This document shows positions 9,612 through 18,458 of a stretch of 64,000 nt of DNA, piece after piece. The notes under the pieces are model-generated. The model had not been told where the DNA came from. It worked only from the letters and a program-made list of their open reading frames with translations, and searched no databases. The stretch spans positions 310,001-374,000 of the forward strand of contig CAWKDG010000002.1 in assembly GCA_963848355.1 (NCBI GenBank), given 5' to 3'. Numbering within the stretch: the first letter of the stretch is position 1; the number at the start of each line of letters is the position of its first letter. The DNA is from CAWKDG01 sp963848355 (GTDB taxonomy: Bacteria; Actinomycetota; Acidimicrobiia; Acidimicrobiales; UBA8190). The position numbers were made by a program, and so were the translations under genes.

Positions 9612-10900
9612 TCAGGTCAGAGGGCGCGACGAGCCCGTCGAGCCAGTCGTAGACGACCTGGGCGGCCAGGCGGAGGTTGTTGGCCTGGCAGTGGGCGTCG
9701 GCCCCGTCGTCGACGGAGAAGCGGTGGGTGGTCACCGGACCGGAGACCCCGGCGGCGAATTCGTCGGCCTGGCGGAGCACCTCGGGTCCCTTCGCGCTAG
9801 CCCGACGAGGGCGAGCGAGGGACACGAGACGGCCGACAGGGCCGACTCGAGGCGATAGGCGCGGAGCTGCGTCTTCCACTCCTGGAGCGAGGCCACCCCG
9901 AAGCGGCGGCAGACGGCGGCGATGCCCCAGAGCATCTGGGCCGGCAGCAGGTCCTCGGGGACGCCGGCCACGTCCTCGGGTCGGATGTCGCGGTGCATGC
10001 GGAAGACCTCGGGACCGAGGAAGGCCTCGAAGTAGCGGTAGAGGTCGACGAGGGGGCTGTCGGCCACGAGCGCCTGCACCCGGCTGGTCGTGGGCCGCCG
10101 GTGCGCGCGGCGAAGTAACCGCCGATGCTCATCCCGGCCAGGGCCACGAAGCCGCCGGCGCGGCGCCGAGACGGGTCCCGACGTCGTCGAGGACGGCGCC
10201 GACCGGCGCCTCGTAGTCGGGCCGGTAGGTCATGGTCGGGTTCCGGCGCATGCAGCCGGTCTGACCGGGTCCGTCGAAGAGGACGACCTGCCAGCCGCGG
10301 GCGGCGCCGGCCGCCCCCAGCTGGAAGTACATCTCCTCGGCCCCCGAGTCGAAGCCGCCGAAGGCCACCAGGGTGCCCCGAGGTCGGCCGGCGGGGGCCG
10401 TCCCCGAGCCGGGGCCGCACCAGGTAGCCGGGGAGGAAGCCGTTCTCGAAGGGGATCGAGAGGGGCTCGACCGGGGGATCGAAGAGGGCGGCGGCCGCCT
10501 CGAAGCAGGCCCGGCTGCGACGCCCGCACTCGGCCAGGACGACGGGATCGGCCTCGGCGTAGTACTCGGCCGTGCGGTGGTAGGTCGAGGCCCGCAGGAA
10601 GTGGTCGCGGGCGCTCACCGGATGGCCGTCGGCCAGGCAGGCGCGGGCTCGGTCCTCGACCCGGGCGGCCAGGGCGCAGAAGGCCGAGACCCAGCTGCCG
10701 GTGTCGCCGTCGGTGATCATCCCCGCCGCCGCCAGGCACTCCCCCACGGTGGAGCCCCCGTAGTCGGCCGTCCCCATGGCCCGCAGGAGCTGGTAGTCGA
10801 ACTCGAGGTCGCGAAAGCCCGAGACCCGGGTGACGCTCCTCGTGATCTGGCTGCCCTCGAACGCCACCGGAAACCGTGCTCCCCCTGTCGCCAACGACAT
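9612..10900 (-). CDS. Alpha/beta hydrolase, dienelactone/FrsA-like (several frameshifts)
   Basis: Starts at ATG 10900 with an N-terminal helical cap (about 150 residues) followed by the alpha/beta core: GTLVAFGGFDSGAEEMYF, QVVLFDGPGQTG, a nucleophile elbow GMSIGGYFA (Ser), VADSPLVDLYRYFE and a C-terminal VDDGADAHCQANN carrying the Asp/His end. Breaks occur near 10380, 10160 (two), 10095 (two) and 9800 (two), nearly all explained by GGG or CCC runs one base too long. Shortening CCC near 9622 gives a stop at 9612-9614. Serine hydrolase of unknown substrate. Convergent with the Rpf-like gene. Confidence 0.75.
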
Positions 10901-10975
10901 CGGCGCCGCCCGCGCCGGGCGGGGGTTCCGATCCTACGGTTCCCCGCCGCACTCAGCCGTTAGCGTGGGACGTGC

Positions 10976-11822
10976 ATGCGCGTCGCCGCCATCCAGTGCA
11001 CCGCCTCGGCCGACCGACCGGGGAACCTGGCCGCCGCCGCCGAGCTGGTGGCGGCGGCAGCCGGGCGACGGGGCCGAGCTGGTGGTGCTCCCCGAGCTCT
11101 TCTCCCTCTACGGCAACACGCCGACGCTGCGGGCCGGGGCCGAGCCGATGGACGGCCCCACCGTGCAGTGGGCGGCCGAGGTGGCCGTCCGCCACCGGAT
11201 CTGGCTGGTGGCCGGGAGCTTCGTCGAGGCGGCGGGGCGGCAGCCGCAACTACAACACCTCGGTCCTCGTCGGGCCCGACGGCACCGTCGCCGCCCGCTA
11301 CCGCAAGCTCCACCTCTTCGACGTGGACGTCCCCGGGGCCGTGACCCGGGAGTCCGACGCCGTGGCCCCGGGCGACGCCGTGGTGGGGGCGACGGTGACC
11401 CTCGACGACGGTCGCCCCCTGCCCATCGGCCTGACCATCTGTTACGACCTCCGCTTCCCCGAGCTCTACCGCCTGCTGTCGTCTGGCCGGCGCCCTGGTG
11501 ATCGTCGTCCCCTCGGCCTTCGCCGCCGCCACCGGGCGGGCCCACTGGGAGGTCCTGCTGCGGGCCCGGGCCATCGAGAACCAGGTCTTCGTGATCGCCG
11601 CCGACCAGGTGGGGTCGCTGTCGGCGTCGTTCACGGCCCACGGTCATTCGATGATCGTCGACCCCTGGGGGACCGTCCTGGCCGAGCGTCCCGACGGCCC
11701 CGGCCACGTGGTGGCCGACCTCGATCTGGCCGCCCAGCAGGAGATCCGGTCACTGCTGCCCAGCCTCGCCCACCGGCGGCCGGCGACCTACAGGCCCGGC
11801 GAGCTCGACCGGAGCCCAATGA
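10976..11822 (+). CDS. Carbon-nitrogen hydrolase (nitrilase superfamily, three or four frameshifts)
   Basis: All three catalytic elements of the nitrilase/omega-amidase family are present across frames: Glu in ELVVLPELFSLYG, Lys in YRKLHLFDVDVPG and Cys in TICYDLRFPELYRLL. The C-terminal region (VVPSAFAAATGRAHWEVLLR, SMIVDPWGTVL) is also typical. About 280 residues. Breaks near 11065 and 11238 fall on GGG/GGGG runs; the one near 11482 does not. A further CCC run near 11793, shortened by one, gives the stop at 11820-11822. It probably hydrolyses an amide such as a 2-oxo acid omega-amide. ATG 10976 is divergent from the hydrolase gene. Confidence 0.8.
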
Positions 11823-12011
11823 CAAGGCGGTCCACTACCCTGGATCATGGTTCCGAGCACGGAGCGGTGAACCGGCCACTCCCGGTACGCCGTGGGGTCC
11901 CGATCATCTCGGGTCCGGCCACCGCGGCCACCGGCCGGGCGCCGGCGACGAGCGCCACTCCCGGTCCTCTCCGCGGCAGGAGCGGACGGCCGGGCGGCCA
12001 CGGCCGTCGAC

Positions 12012-12917
12012 GTGTCGCTGCTGGCCCCGATCGCCACCATCTCGGGACTGTTCGACCGCCGGCCCTTCACCGACGGGTTCTTCGAGGTCGAGGGACTCCG
12101 CGTCCACTACGAGGTCTACGGGACGGGGCCGAAGGTCCTCGTGTTCATGCACGGGATCCTCCTCGACAGCCAGATGAACCGCCGGCTGGCCGCCGACCTG
12201 GCCTCCACCGGCCACCGGGTCGTCCTGCTCGATCTCCCCGGCCACGGGCGCTCCGACAAGCCCCGCCACGCCTCGGCCCACCGGATCGACTCCTACGCCC
12301 ACTACGTGGTGGCCCTGCTCGACGAGCTCGGGATCGAGGAGGCCGTGATCGGCGGCGTCTCGCTGGGCGCCAACGTCTCGCTCCAGGTCGCCGCCCAGGC
12401 CCCTGACCGGGTCCGCGGGCTGCTGATCGAGATGCCCGTGCTCGAGTGGGCCGTCCCCGGCGCCGCCCTCGTCTTCCTACCGATGCTCCTCGGCGTCCAC
12501 TACGCCGCGCCCCTGGCCCGGGCCGTGGCCTGGCTGGCCCGCCGGCTGCCGTGCACGAGGATCGGTCCCGTCGACAGCCTGGTGACCACCCTGACGCTCG
12601 AGCCGGAGGAGACGACGGCCGTCCTCCACGGGATGCTGGCCGGCCCCATCACCCCGACCTACGAGGAGCGCCACGCCATCACGGCACCGACCCTCGTGAT
12701 CGGGCACAAGATCGACTTCATTCATCCCTTCACCGACGCCGACCACCTGGCCCGGCAGGTGCCGCGGGCCCGGCTGGTCGAGGCCCGGTCCGTGATCGAG
12801 CTGCGCTTCGCCCCCGAGCGCCTGACCACCCATATCGCCGACTTCTTGGACGAGGTCTGGGGTGCGTCGCCGTTCCAGGTCGTCAGCCGCCCCCGCGCCA
12901 TGCCGTCGGAGGCCTGA
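12012..12917 (+). CDS. Alpha/beta hydrolase
   Basis: An intact alpha/beta hydrolase of about 301 residues in the middle of a frameshift-rich stretch. Visible are the oxyanion region VLVFMHGILLDSQMNRR, the strand/loop VVLLDLPGHGRSDKP, a nucleophile elbow GGVSLGANVSLQ (Ser), and near the C-terminus the Asp of TLVIGHKIDFIHPFTDADHL. The usual catalytic His near the end is not obvious (ARLVEARSVIELRF), so the triad may use a different residue or be incomplete. The start is taken at GTG 12012 (MSLLAPIATISG); an upstream in-frame extension to 11892 is low-complexity and unlikely. Confidence 0.8.
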   Translation: MSLLAPIATISGLFDRRPFTDGFFEVEGLRVHYEVYGTGPKVLVFMHGILLDSQMNRRLAADLASTGHRVVLLDLPGHGRSDKPRHASAHRIDSYAHYVVALLDELGIEEAVIGGVSLGANVSLQVAAQAPDRVRGLLIEMPVLEWAVPGAALVFLPMLLGVHYAAPLARAVAWLARRLPCTRIGPVDSLVTTLTLEPEETTAVLHGMLAGPITPTYEERHAITAPTLVIGHKIDFIHPFTDADHLARQVPRARLVEARSVIELRFAPERLTTHIADFLDEVWGASPFQVVSRPRAMPSEA

Positions 12918-12927
12918 GCAGCCTCAC

Positions 12928-12986
12928 GCCGCCCTGTTTACGGCCGCCCTGTTACGGCCGCCCTGTTTACGGCCGCCCTGTTTGAC
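12928..12986. repeat. Four-copy 15-bp tandem repeat between convergent genes
   Basis: Unit GCCGCCCTGTTTACG at 12928-12942, 12943-12956 (one T short), 12957-12971 and 12972-12986 (last bases diverged), with a weak fifth copy. It fills the gap between the hydrolase stop and the Rrf2 stop. Confidence 0.9.
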
Positions 12987-13010
12987 AGCCGCGCTGTTCG
13001 ATGGCGCGTT

Positions 13011-13472
13011 TCAGCGGCCGCGTGGAGGGGCCCAGGCATCGGGATCCTCGGTGAGCTTGGCCACCGACCGGGGCAGGCGCCCTTGGACGACGTCCTCGAG
13101 GTTGACCCGCTCGAGGACACTGCGGAGGCTGGCCCGGACGGCGATCCAGACGTCTTGGAGATGCTCGGCCGGGCCGTCGTAGCGCGCCGCCTCGGGCCGC
13201 AGCCCCCGGACCTCGGCCAGGGGGCCGTCGAGGGCGCGCATGACGTCGGCCACCGAGATCTCGGCCGGCGGGCGGGCCAGGCGGTAGCCACCCTCGGACC
13301 CCCGTTGGCTGGCCACGATCCCGGCCCGGCGGAGATCGTTCAAGATGGCGCCGAGGAACTTCGACGGGAGGGCCTGGGCCTCGGCCAGGGCTTCGGCGGT
13401 GGTGGGCTCTCCGCGGGCGGTGAGGGCCAGGAGGGCGCGCATGCCGTAGTCGACCTTGGCGGGGATGTGCAC
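13011..13472 (-). CDS. Rrf2 family transcriptional regulator without cluster cysteines
   Basis: A 153-residue winged-helix regulator. VHIPAKVDYGMRALLALTA and LPSKFLGAILNDLRRAGIVASQRG are the Rrf2 DNA-binding helices, and GGYRLARP with ISVADVMRALDGPL follows as in IscR/NsrR/CymR. The three cysteines that hold an Fe-S cluster in IscR or NsrR are absent (the region reads RPEAARYDGPAEHLQDVW), so it should work without a cluster, like CymR. Start chosen at GTG 13472 because upstream codons have no family similarity. Divergent from pstC with a strong promoter between, so it may regulate itself or the transporter. Confidence 0.88.
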   Translation of the reverse strand: MHIPAKVDYGMRALLALTARGEPTTAEALAEAQALPSKFLGAILNDLRRAGIVASQRGSEGGYRLARPPAEISVADVMRALDGPLAEVRGLRPEAARYDGPAEHLQDVWIAVRASLRSVLERVNLEDVVQGRLPRSVAKLTEDPDAWAPPRGR

Positions 13473-13530
13473 GCCCCGATTCTGCCCCGGTGACGACCCT
13501 GGCGCGTGCCACCGGCGAGCGCGACGACCT

Positions 13531-13559
13531 TTGACGGTCCCGGCCGGCGCCTCTAAAGT
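13531..13559 (+). promoter_or_regulatory. Sigma70-type promoter upstream of pstC
   Basis: TTGACG (13531-13536), a 17-bp spacer and TAAAGT (13554-13559) form a near-consensus promoter reading toward pstC. The GGTCGACC palindrome directly downstream (about 13571-13578) is a possible operator. Confidence 0.55.
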
Positions 13560-13597
13560 CCACTTTTCCGGTCGACCCGGTCGAAAGGGAGAGCGGC

Positions 13598-14640
13598 GTG
13601 GCCGACGACGTCTATCCGCCGGCATCGGGGCCTGCTCCATCACCCGAGCCGGTGACGGCCAGCATCCTGGAGGAGAACCCGCCGGCCGAACGGACCCCGG
13701 TGGCTGGCGTCCAGGAGGCGTTACGCAGGCGCTGGGCCCGACCCGGGGGCCGTCTCTACGCCGGATTGCGCTGGGGCGGGGCCACCGTCTTCGCCGCCGT
13801 GGCCCTCGTGGTGAGCCTCGTCTCCTCGCCGAGCCAGGCCTTCGCCCACTCGGGGCTGTCCCTGCTGTGGACGGGGACGTGGGACCCGACCCGCCGGATC
13901 TTCGGGGCCGAGACCTTCATCGTCGGCACCCTCGTGACCACGGCGGTGGCCCTCGTGCTGGCCGTCCCCGTGGGGGTGGCGACGGCGTCGTTCCTGTCCG
14001 AGCTCGCCCCCCGGTGGCTGGCGACACCGCTGTCGGTCCTCGTCAGCCTCATCGCGGCGGTGCCGAGCATCGTGGTCGGGCTGTGGGGACTGCTCGTGCT
14101 GACCCCGGTCTTCACCCACCAGGTGGAACCGTTCTTCAAGAAGGTCCCGGTGCTCGAGTGGTTCTTCCACGGGGCCCGCCCTCGGCCCGAGCGTGCTGCT
14201 GGCCGGGGTGGTATTGGCCGTGATGATCCTGCCCAACGATGGTGGCCCTGTCGCGCACAGCCCTGAACGGGGTGGCCCTGACCGACCGCGAGGCGGCCCG
14301 GGCCCTCGGGGGGACGCGCTGGCAGGTGGTACGCCGGGCTGTGGTACCCGGGGCCCGGACGGGGATCGAGGCGGCCGTGATCCTGGCTATGGGCCGGGCC
14401 CTCGGCGAGTCGATCGCCGTGGCCATGGTGATCGGCAACGAGTACGTGATCCCCCATTCGTTGCTGGCTCCGGGGGCCACCCTCGGCTCGGCCATCATCA
14501 ACCTCTTCGGGGGCGTGACGACGGGGCTCGAACGCTCGGCCGTGATCGCGCTGGCCATCATCCTCCCGGCCATCACCGCCCTGGTGAACGCCGGCGGCCA
14601 GCTGCTGCTGCGCTCGCGGGTCCGACCGGAGGAGAGCTAG
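13598..14640 (+). CDS. pstC: Phosphate ABC transporter permease PstC (two frameshifts)
   Basis: Membrane permease of the high-affinity phosphate importer. Transmembrane stretches include ATVFAAVALVVSLVSS, TFIVGTLVTTAVALVLAVPV and SVLVSLIAAVPSIVVGLWGL; the VLEWFFHGA, LSRTALNGVALTDREAARAL (the EAA-type loop contacting PstB) and ATLGSAIINLFGG segments are PstC hallmarks. Breaks near 14181 and 14235 fall on CCC runs; shortening each by one restores ALGPSVLLAGVVLAVMILPTMVALSR. Full length about 346 residues ending TAG 14638-14640, followed immediately by a GTG. No phosphate-binding PstS is encoded upstream. Confidence 0.87.
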
Positions 14641-14762
14641 GTGAGCCGCACCGTCGTGCCCGGCGCGCCGGGCGGGAGCGGGGCGCACCTGGACGAGGGG
14701 GCCGGGCACCGGCGCCAGGTGATCCGGGCCACCTCGGCTCGCAGCCTGGCCCGCCGTCCGCC
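14641..14762 (+). pseudogene. pstA: N-terminal remnant, probably of permease PstA
   Basis: Begins at a GTG directly after the pstC stop, the position of pstA in pst operons. About 40 residues (VSRTVVPGAPGGSGAHLDEG then HRRQVIRATSARSLARR) look like the basic cytoplasmic N-terminus of a permease, but no transmembrane helix follows. Instead the sequence passes within a few codons into the second half of an ABC ATPase. Roughly 1.2 kb (the rest of pstA and the first half of pstB) is absent. The identification rests on position more than on sequence. Confidence 0.45.
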
Positions 14763-15094
14763 TGTCGGGGGGACAGCAGCAGCGGCTCTGTATCGCCCGT
14801 GCCCTGGCCATCGAGCCCGAGGTGCTCCTGATGGACGAGCCGTGCTCGGCGCTCGACCCGATCGCTACGGCCAAGATCGAGGAGCTGATCACCCGGCTGT
14901 CGATCGACGTGACCATCGGCCTCGTCACCCACAACATGGACCAGGCCACCCGGGTGTCGCAGTACACGGCCTTCTTCCTGCTGGGCGAGGACCGGGCCAC
15001 CGGCGAGCTCATCGAGTACGGGCCGACCGAGGAGATCGTCGACACCCCGAACGATCCCCGGACCAAGGCCTACGTCTCGGGCAAGGTCGGCTGA
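14763..15094 (+). pseudogene. pstB: C-terminal half of phosphate ABC transporter ATPase PstB
   Basis: Reads RLSGGQQQRLCIARALAIEP (ABC signature), LLMDEPCSALDPIAT (Walker B and D-loop), VTHNMDQATRVSQYTAFFLL (switch His) and the PstB-specific tail TGELIEYGPTEEIVDTP through KAYVSGKVG, about 108 residues. The Walker A nucleotide-binding loop and everything before the signature are missing, so no functional ATPase can be made from this sequence. It joins the pstA remnant at about 14760. Either a real deletion or an assembly collapse removed the intervening part. Confidence 0.9.
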
Positions 15095-15214
15095 TATATT
15101 GCGAAGAGTGGCCGACTAGCCACCAGTTGCGCCGGTATCGGGGTTTGCCCTCTTGTCAGGGAGGCCCGGGGGGCTGATGCTGACGGGAGGACGACCGACG
15201 ACGGGAGAACCGAC

Positions 15215-15748
15215 GTGCGGGTGATCGAACGCCAGGACAGCCGGGAGGACGAGCACTTCACCGAGGGCGAACCCGATCTCGAGGCCCCCGAGGAACTGGC
15301 CGTCCTCGAGGTCGACGAGGACGCCCTGCTCGAGGAGGACCTCGAGAGCGAGGTCGACCTCGAGGAGGAGGTGGACGAGGACACGCTCGAGAGCAGCCTC
15401 GACCATCTCGTGTACGACGACGACGGGGACGACGGCGACGCGGGCGTCGGTGCCGACACGCCCGCCACGTCGGGGCCCCGGGAGACGGTCGTCCTCGACG
15501 ACCTCGAGGTCGAGGACCTGGAGGACATCGAGGAGAGCCTCGACCGGATCCTCATGGAGAAGCTGGCCGGGGACGAGGATCCCGAGGGCGAGCCCGACGC
15601 ACCCGTCGTTCTGATCGACGAGGTCGTCGGGGGCGAGGTCCTCACCTGCGGACCGGACGAGTTCGTGTGCCGCGCGTGCTTCCTCGTGCGGAGCACGACG
15701 CAGCGGGCCGACGCCGGCACGGCCCTGTGTCGCGACTGCTGCGGCTGA
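15215..15748 (+). CDS. DUF4193 family acidic zinc-ribbon protein
   Basis: A 177-residue, strongly acidic protein (long Asp/Glu-rich stretches over residues 10-130) with a C-terminal four-Cys zinc ribbon: EFVCRACFLVRS followed about 14 residues later by ALCRDCCG. This matches DUF4193, a conserved actinobacterial family of unknown function. The GTG start at 15215 is preceded by a GGGAG-type ribosome site. The 120 bp before it contains a small GTGGC/GCCAC hairpin (about 15108-15123) that could end the pst transcript. The family is a useful taxonomic marker for Actinomycetota. Confidence 0.85.
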   Translation: MRVIERQDSREDEHFTEGEPDLEAPEELAVLEVDEDALLEEDLESEVDLEEEVDEDTLESSLDHLVYDDDGDDGDAGVGADTPATSGPRETVVLDDLEVEDLEDIEESLDRILMEKLAGDEDPEGEPDAPVVLIDEVVGGEVLTCGPDEFVCRACFLVRSTTQRADAGTALCRDCCG

Positions 15749-15791
15749 CCGGAGGCGACACCCTCCTCCCCCGTCGGCTACAACTCCGGGC

Positions 15792-16637
15792 GTGACCACA
15801 CCCGACACGGAACCCAGCGCAGACCGACCGGCCGATCCGGGCCGGGCCGGGCCCCCTCCGGTACCGGAGCGGCGCCGGCGGACGATCGCCATCAGCGGAT
15901 CGGCGTCGGGCATCGGCGCCGCCGTGCGCGAGCGCCTCGAACGCAGCGGCCTGAAGGTGGTGGGGACCGACGTCCGTGACGCCGAGGTGATCGCCGACCT
16001 GTCCACGGTCGACGGCCGTCGCCGGGCCGTGAGCGAGACCACGGAACGGGCCGGGGGGCACCTCGACGGCGTGGTGGCCTGTGCCGGGCTCGGACCCCAC
16101 GTGAAACCGTTCGAGGCCATCCCGAAGGTCAATTACTTCGGTGCCCTGGCCTACCTCGACGGCCTCCTGCCGGCGCTGGCCGGCGGCGAGGCGCCGGCGG
16201 CCGTGGCCATCTCGTCCAACGGGGCCACGTTGACGCCGACACACCAGGCCTTCGTCGACCTCCTGCTGACCGATGACGAGGAGGCGTCGTGCGCCATGGC
16301 CGCCACCCTCGACGGCGCCACCGTCTACGGGATGTCGAAGCTGGCCATGACCATCGGCCTGCGCCGGCGGGTGGGGACGTGGGCGGCCGAGGGCGTGCGC
16401 CTGAACGCGGTGGCGCCCGGACCGGTCGACACCCCGCTGCTGGCGGCGTCGTTGGCCGACAAGACCCTCGGCCCCCTGGTCGAGGCCCTCCCCGTTCCCG
16501 TGGGCCGGCGGGCCAGCCCCAGCGAGATCGCCGGCGCCGTGGGCTTTCTCCTCGACCCCGTGAACGGCTTCGTCCACGGATCCCTGCTCTTCGTGGACGG
16601 GGGGAGCGACGCGCTGCTGCGTCCCGACCGCGTCTAG
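15792..16637 (+). CDS. Short-chain dehydrogenase/reductase
   Basis: A 281-residue SDR with an extra Pro/Arg-rich N-terminal tail of about 30 residues. The nucleotide-binding motif is ISGSASGIG, the active-site Tyr179 and Lys183 are in VYGMSK, and NAVAPGPVDTP plus FVDGGSD mark the classical C-terminal part. The GVVACAGLG segment replaces the common NNAG motif, as in 3-alpha-hydroxysteroid dehydrogenase-like SDRs, which also have DTP and GVRLNAVAPG. A 3-alpha-hydroxysteroid or similar alcohol substrate is possible but unproven. It is convergent with, and overlaps by 4 bp, the propeller gene. Confidence 0.9.
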   Translation: MTTPDTEPSADRPADPGRAGPPPVPERRRRTIAISGSASGIGAAVRERLERSGLKVVGTDVRDAEVIADLSTVDGRRRAVSETTERAGGHLDGVVACAGLGPHVKPFEAIPKVNYFGALAYLDGLLPALAGGEAPAAVAISSNGATLTPTHQAFVDLLLTDDEEASCAMAATLDGATVYGMSKLAMTIGLRRRVGTWAAEGVRLNAVAPGPVDTPLLAASLADKTLGPLVEALPVPVGRRASPSEIAGAVGFLLDPVNGFVHGSLLFVDGGSDALLRPDRV

Positions 16638-17932
16638 CCGACGATGGTGACGGCGGCCACACCGGTGGCCAGCGTCCTCGTGGTGCCGTCGGACCACCCG
16701 TCGAGGACGTCCTGCGAGGCGGTGCCGGTCACCGTGGAGAACGAGGCACCGCCGGTGACGCCGACGCCCTCGAACCCGTTCGTCGGTGTCGTCGTCGTTG
16801 TCGTCGTTGTCGTCGTTGTCGTCGTCGTCGGTGCCGCTCGACACGACGGTGGTGGCAGCGCCCGTTGGAAGGCGACGAGCGTTCCCGCCTGATCGAAAAC
16901 GGCATCGGAGACGGCGAAGGGCAGCAATGTCTGCGTGGTCGTCCGCCCCGTGACCGGATCGACCGAGAGGACCTGGGTGGGAACGGTCTGGCAGGGGGTG
17001 ACGACGGCTCTGCTCGAGAGCACGACGATGTCGCTCCCCGAGTCGAGGAACTGCGCGTCCGTCCACGGGGCGGTGCCGACGGCGAGCGCCGTCGGCGTGC
17101 CGACGAACCGGGGATTGGTCGCCGACACGGGCTGGTCCACATCGAAGAGCTGCACGCCCTCTTCGAAACCGACGAGATGCACGCCGACGCCGGCACCGGG
17201 GGGTGTCGTCGGCACGAAGAGTCCGCTCACCGCCAGTTGCGTGTCATCGGTCGACCACGAGAGCCCCTCCGCCAGGAGGGGGCCGTCGGGCGTCGAGTAG
17301 AGGGTGTGTCGGACCCCGGTGGCCAGGTCCAAGAGGACGACGGCGGCCGACGACCCTCCCGCAGTGACGAGGTCGAAGGCGAGCTCGGTGCCGTCGCGGC
17401 TGGCCGACGGGTAGAGGCCGTCGGTGACGAAGTGGGGAGTCCCGCCGCCGAAGGGGATGCTCTCGATGACCGGGCTCGGCTCCAGATAGCCGACATAGGC
17501 GATGCCGTCGGCGGCGGTGATCCCGGACGGTCGTTGCAGGTGCCGGCCGGCGGCGTCGACCGGTGACGGACCGACGAGGGTCCGCACGACGGCGCCGGTG
17601 TCGGCCGCCAGCAGCTCGACGGCCCCGTCGGACCTCACCACCAGCAGCTCGCCGGCCCCGCCGGTGACACCGCCGGGGCTGGTGGCGCCCGAGCCACCCC
17701 AGGCATGGACGGCGAGGGACAGCGCCGCCGCCGCCGCCACGCAGACGGCCAGGGCGATCGTCACTCCCAGCTTGGCCCGGCGCGGGGCACGGGACACCGT
17801 CGTCGCCGTCCCCGGGACCGGTGCCGGGCGGGTGGGGCGGATCTGCGCGGCGGCGGCGTCGAACAGCTGGCGCAACCGGGCTTCGGTGGCACGGTCGGGC
17901 TGACGGTCGGGCGGTCGGCTCGATCCGGTCAT
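16634..17932 (-). CDS. Membrane-anchored propeller protein, probable anti-sigma partner of the ECF factor
   Basis: A 432-residue protein. Residues 1-50 are a cytoplasmic, Arg/Gln-rich segment, one transmembrane helix follows (VTIALAVCVAAAAALSLAVH), and the rest is extracellular with WD40/PD40-like blade motifs (PSASRDGTELAFDLVT, LSWSTDDTQLAVSG). A run of 14 threonines near residue 370, encoded by ACG/ACA codons, may be a slippage-prone linker. Its ATG overlaps the sigma-factor stop as ATGA, so the two are translated together. By position and topology it should hold the sigma factor at the membrane, but no known anti-sigma domain is visible. Confidence 0.75.
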   Translation of the reverse strand: MTGSSRPPDRQPDRATEARLRQLFDAAAAQIRPTRPAPVPGTATTVSRAPRRAKLGVTIALAVCVAAAAALSLAVHAWGGSGATSPGGVTGGAGELLVVRSDGAVELLAADTGAVVRTLVGPSPVDAAGRHLQRPSGITAADGIAYVGYLEPSPVIESIPFGGGTPHFVTDGLYPSASRDGTELAFDLVTAGGSSAAVVLLDLATGVRHTLYSTPDGPLLAEGLSWSTDDTQLAVSGLFVPTTPPGAGVGVHLVGFEEGVQLFDVDQPVSATNPRFVGTPTALAVGTAPWTDAQFLDSGSDIVVLSSRAVVTPCQTVPTQVLSVDPVTGRTTTQTLLPFAVSDAVFDQAGTLVAFQRALPPPSCRAAPTTTTTTTTTTTTTTPTNGFEGVGVTGGASFSTVTGTASQDVLDGWSDGTTRTLATGVAAVTIVG

Positions 17933-18420
17933 GGCGCAAGCTCCTCTCTCAGCCGGGCCAGGCCCCGCAGGACGAGGCTGCGCACCGTCGACGGGCGACA
18001 GCGCAGGACGGCGGCGATCTCCTCCTCGGGGAGGTCCAGGTAGTAGCGCAGGACCAGGGCCGTCCTCTGGCGCCCGGTGAGCCGGTCGAGGACGTCCCAC
18101 AGCTCGCCGGGGCTGTCGATGCCGGGATGGGGCAGACCGGGACGGTGCCGGTACTCGAGGCGGCGACGCCGGTGATAGGAACGACAGGCGTTCACGACCG
18201 AGACCCGCACGTACGTCGCCGGATCGTCGGGCAGGGGACCGGGGCGCGCCCCGAAGCGCAGGAAGGTGTCCTGGACGAGGTCCTCGGCGGCCGGGAGCGA
18301 ACCGGTCAGGAAGGCGGCCAGCCGGACGAGGTCGGCCCACGAGCGGCGGAACAGGTCTTCGAGGACCCCGTCGGTGTCACTATCGCTGTCCGGCAACGAC
18401 ACCGGCGCCTCCTGCCCCAT
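17929..18420 (-). CDS. ECF-family RNA polymerase sigma factor (SigE-like)
   Basis: A 163-residue ECF sigma factor. Region 2 is LFRRSWADLVRLAAFLTGS with AEDLVQDTFLRF (the -10-binding helix), and region 4 is LTGRQRTALVLRYYLDLPEE with IAAVLRCRPSTVRSLVLRGL (the -35-binding helix-turn-helix). The form is typical of the actinobacterial SigE/ECF group whose gene is followed by a single-pass membrane protein, as here. It probably reads an extracytoplasmic signal through the downstream propeller protein and activates its own operon. Confidence 0.9.
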   Translation of the reverse strand: MGQEAPVSLPDSDSDTDGVLEDLFRRSWADLVRLAAFLTGSLPAAEDLVQDTFLRFGARPGPLPDDPATYVRVSVVNACRSYHRRRRLEYRHRPGLPHPGIDSPGELWDVLDRLTGRQRTALVLRYYLDLPEEEIAAVLRCRPSTVRSLVLRGLARLREELAP

Positions 18421-18458
18421 ACCTGTACCGACGCACAGCTCCCCCCGGACCGTTGCAG

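Noticed and set aside
5840..11500. Programmed frameshifting as explanation of the broken genes
   Set aside because: Sites lack slippery heptamers plus a common downstream structure, occur several times per gene, and coincide with G/C runs; error is far more likely.
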